From Roseburia sp. CAG:10041_57 (lineage in GTDB: Bacteria; Bacillota; Clostridia; Lachnospirales; Lachnospiraceae), in NCBI GenBank assembly GCA_001916965.1, contig MNTL01000065.1, positions 1 to 43,758 on the forward strand: 43,758 nucleotides of DNA. Direction: 5' to 3'. Position numbers and translations under genes: made by a program. The notes under the pieces are model-generated. The model made no database searches and had not been told where the DNA came from. It saw nothing but the letters and a program-made list of their open reading frames with translations. Of this stretch, positions 41,689-43,758 are shown one piece after another (position 1 is the stretch's first letter; each line of letters starts with the position of its first letter).

Positions 41689-41720
41689 TAAGAGGCTGTT
41701 TCGCGCAGCCTCTTATTTTT
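41689..41720 (+). terminator. intrinsic terminator of the GH3-transporter operon
   Basis: TAAGAGGCTG (41689-41698) and CAGCCTCTTA (41706-41715) form ten perfect pairs with loop TTTCGCG, then TTTTT. Confidence 0.92.
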
Positions 41721-41797
41721 GGTAGAAAATATCAGGTACGTAGATTGTTGGAGAGAAGCTTTCATGCTAAAATAAGGGCGAAAGGCAGGGGATTAGT

Positions 41798-42790
41798 ATG
41801 ATTAAAGTAGATTTAATTACAGGCTTCCTGGGTTCAGGAAAGACCACTTTTATAAGAAAATATGCTTCCTATCTAGTAGAAAAGGGTATGAAGGTAGGTA
41901 TTATAGAAAATGATTTCGGCGCAGTCAATGTAGATATGGTCATGCTCTCAGACCTGGATTCTGAAATGTGTGATGTAGAGCAGATTGTAGGCGGTAATGT
42001 AGAGGCAGACTGGAAGAGGCGATTCAAGGCGAAGCTCATTGCCATGGCAATGCAGGGCTTTAAGAGAGTTGTGGTAGAGCCATCCGGAATCTATGATGTA
42101 GATGCTTTCTTCGATGTGTTATATGAAGAGCCTGTCAGCAACTGGTATGAGCCGGGTAATATCTTTACCATCGTAGATTCCAGGGTTGAGGATGATCTGT
42201 CTAAGCAGGCGAGGTATCTGATGACCTCACAGATTGCAAATGCCGGTGCAATCATATTCAGTAAGGCGCAGGAAGCTGCACCGGAACAGATTCAGGAAAG
42301 TATAAAACGGCTCAACGGTATGTTAGAGGAATTTCACAGCAATCGTACACTTACAGATGAGGTCATCACAAAGCCCTGGAATGAACTGACACCGGAAGAC
42401 TATGAGAGACTGTTAAACTGTGGCTGGCACAGTGCAGACCATGAGAAGCTGTGGTTCGATCATAATGATGCATTTACCTCTCTCTTCTTCATGAATGTGC
42501 ATATGACAGCAGAGGTGATAAAAGGCACTGTAGAGAAATTGTTTGCAGATGAGAAATGTGGGCAGATCTTACGTGTAAAAGGATTCTTCCAACAGGCAGA
42601 TGGCAGATGGATAGAGATTAATGCAACAAAGGATAGCTTCTCCATGAAGACGATAGAACAGGCGCAGGAGGTTGTTATCGTAATCGGACAGGGGCTGGTG
42701 GAAGAAGAAATCAGGATTTACTTTCAAAAGAAAAGGGATAGTGAAGGTTATGACAAACAATCTGGGAACCATATTAGCAGGGATACGTGA
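41798..42790 (+). CDS. COG0523 (CobW-like) P-loop GTPase, divergent
   Basis: A 330-residue protein. The Walker A is GFLGSGKTT at residues 9-17, with KVGIIENDFGAVNVD (32-46) and Walker B-like VVVEPSG (91-97), as in the CobW/YjiA/ZNG1 family of metal-chaperone-like GTPases. Two family signatures are missing: the CXCC metal site is replaced by GGNVEAD (65-71), and the guanine-specifying NKXD is replaced by SKAQ near 155. The C-terminal domain (about 230-320) resembles CobW_C. A metal-chaperone role is therefore doubtful. The final 15 or so residues look like read-through, and the gene overlaps the next by 41 bases. GGCAGGGG precedes ATG 41798. Confidence 0.85.
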   Translation: MIKVDLITGFLGSGKTTFIRKYASYLVEKGMKVGIIENDFGAVNVDMVMLSDLDSEMCDVEQIVGGNVEADWKRRFKAKLIAMAMQGFKRVVVEPSGIYDVDAFFDVLYEEPVSNWYEPGNIFTIVDSRVEDDLSKQARYLMTSQIANAGAIIFSKAQEAAPEQIQESIKRLNGMLEEFHSNRTLTDEVITKPWNELTPEDYERLLNCGWHSADHEKLWFDHNDAFTSLFFMNVHMTAEVIKGTVEKLFADEKCGQILRVKGFFQQADGRWIEINATKDSFSMKTIEQAQEVVIVIGQGLVEEEIRIYFQKKRDSEGYDKQSGNHISRDT

Positions 42791-43667
42791 AAAAGAAAAA
42801 ATTTCTCAAAAAAGCATAGCAGATGGCATTATTTCTTCTAATTTTATGTGCAAGCTTGAAAAGGGAGAAAAAGAACTGGACTATGTTGTGATGGAGACTT
42901 TGTTTGAAAGACTAGGTAAATGTGCTGATAAAATAGAAAAGGGCATTACCAATGATGATTACCAGTTGATTCGTCTGAGGGATGAAATAGCTGACTGCAT
43001 TAGTAAAAATGATTCACAAAGTGCCAAAATGAAATTAGAAGAATATACTGCATGGACAGATATGAAAAACAATGTGCATAAGCAGTATTATAGAAAAATA
43101 GAGGCATTGATCGAATATCTTGATAATAGAGATGCCCGGACTTGTAAGACACAATTACTGGAAGCTTTGCAGATTACTCATGCAAAGTGGGATCAAAACG
43201 GAAGTATGTATCTGTGTAATCAGGAAATAAGAATTGTTTTACTGATTACATATATGAAAATAATGTTAGGAGAATTGCAGGAGGCGGAAGAAAAACTGAA
43301 TGCATACTGTATTTTTCTATTACACCATTATACAGATAAGGAAGAACTGGTAAAAATTTATCCTCATGCAATGTGGCTGCTGGCAAAAGTATATTTCAGA
43401 CAAGATAAGGTAGAGGAAGCGCTTATAACAATACAAAAAGCTAAAGAATGTCTTTACCAAAATGGATCTTTAATGCCAATGTATGCACTCCTGGAGTTGG
43501 AGGGAAAATGCCTTGAATTGTCAAGTAAACAGTACTTGCTACAGGAAAATATGCAGTGCAGGGAAGCGTTTGATTTCCTTTACAATATTGTAGAAGAGCA
43601 AATGCCAATAGAAGAAGTAGGACAATTACTGCTTTGTTCACAACAAAGAGAATATATTATACCTTAA
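42750..43667 (+). CDS. XRE-type helix-turn-helix regulator with TPR-like C-terminus
   Basis: About 305 residues. The N-terminal HTH_3 domain (LGTILAGIREKEKISQKSIADG, then NFMCKLEKGEKELDYVVMETL, up to about 60) is followed by a helical region of about 240 residues with tetratricopeptide-like pattern (YPHAMWLLAKVYFRQDKVEEALITI). This architecture is seen in peptide-sensing (RRNPP-like) regulators, but no peptide gene is visible downstream in the 91 remaining bases. ATG 42750 is preferred; GTG 42741 also possible. Both lie within the end of the COG0523 gene, so translation is likely coupled. Confidence 0.8.
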   Translation: MTNNLGTILAGIREKEKISQKSIADGIISSNFMCKLEKGEKELDYVVMETLFERLGKCADKIEKGITNDDYQLIRLRDEIADCISKNDSQSAKMKLEEYTAWTDMKNNVHKQYYRKIEALIEYLDNRDARTCKTQLLEALQITHAKWDQNGSMYLCNQEIRIVLLITYMKIMLGELQEAEEKLNAYCIFLLHHYTDKEELVKIYPHAMWLLAKVYFRQDKVEEALITIQKAKECLYQNGSLMPMYALLELEGKCLELSSKQYLLQENMQCREAFDFLYNIVEEQMPIEEVGQLLLCSQQREYIIP

Positions 43668-43673
43668 TCCGTG

Positions 43674-43750
43674 AAACTTGATAACCTTATTTCGGGCGTA
43701 TACCCTATAAATGCTGGGTGTAACACGGTTTCATTTCAAGTTTTTGTTTT
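43674..43750 (+). terminator. possible terminator at the window end
   Basis: AAACTTGA (43674-43681) pairs with TCAAGTTT (43736-43743), and ACCC/GGGT pairs lie within the long loop; TTTTTGTTTT follows. The long loop makes the call weak. Confidence 0.35.
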
Positions 43751-43758
43751 CACCCAAT

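Overview
The window looks like chromosome of an anaerobic, spore-forming member of the Lachnospiraceae (Clostridia). The reasons are the AT-leaning sequence, strong AGGAGG-type ribosome binding sites, spore maturation genes spmA and spmB, a Spo0A-type DNA-binding domain, an iron-sulfur L-serine dehydratase of the alpha/beta type, and Gram-positive style sugar-uptake loci. I cannot name the genus. No phage, transposon, plasmid or CRISPR feature was seen.

Region 1 (1-600) is a tRNA array, Asp-Val-Thr-(Tyr remnant)-fMet-Phe, closed by a terminator. The Tyr member has lost its whole anticodon arm.

Region 2 (600-11000) is housekeeping: an L,D-transpeptidase, an HD-domain protein, pyruvate kinase, then a cluster matching the Bacillus subtilis tmk-yaaR-holB-ricT-yabB(trmN6)-rsmI neighbourhood. 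In that cluster a guanylate-kinase-like gene stands where tmk would be, and a DUF4015 lipoprotein is wedged between the two RNA methyltransferase genes. An acyl carrier protein gene follows with its own terminator.

Region 3 (10900-17280) carries spmA and spmB, which are separated by about 3.8 kb holding a secreted beta-helix (pectinesterase-like) protein, a convergent LytTR regulator with a degenerate receiver, and sdaAB-sdaAA. A MATE exporter and a terminator end the block.

Region 4 (17300-41720) is a polysaccharide utilisation locus. It starts with a receiver-less Spo0A-like regulator, then GH115 and a large GH2. After a small membrane protein come two modules, each preceded by a divergent AraC-family regulator. 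Module A is GH53, two permeases, a solute-binding lipoprotein, LacI and GH2. Module B is GH3, two permeases and a solute-binding lipoprotein. No ABC ATPase is encoded, so both importers probably use a shared MsmX-type ATPase elsewhere. All five glycosidases lack signal peptides, so I infer that oligosaccharides made outside are imported and trimmed in the cytosol. The enzyme set (endo-galactanase, beta-galactosidases, alpha-glucuronidase, beta-xylosidase/arabinosidase type) fits acidic arabinogalactan, or a mix of pectic galactan and glucuronoxylan fragments. Candidate operators are a 15-bp inverted repeat between araC and GH53, paired TGCGCA palindromes, and a TTGTATATAAT promoter core shared by both modules.

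Region 5 (41700-43758) holds a COG0523 (CobW-like) protein that lacks the usual CXCC and NKXD motifs, overlapping an XRE-TPR type regulator.

All functional calls come from reading motifs by eye. No database search was run.
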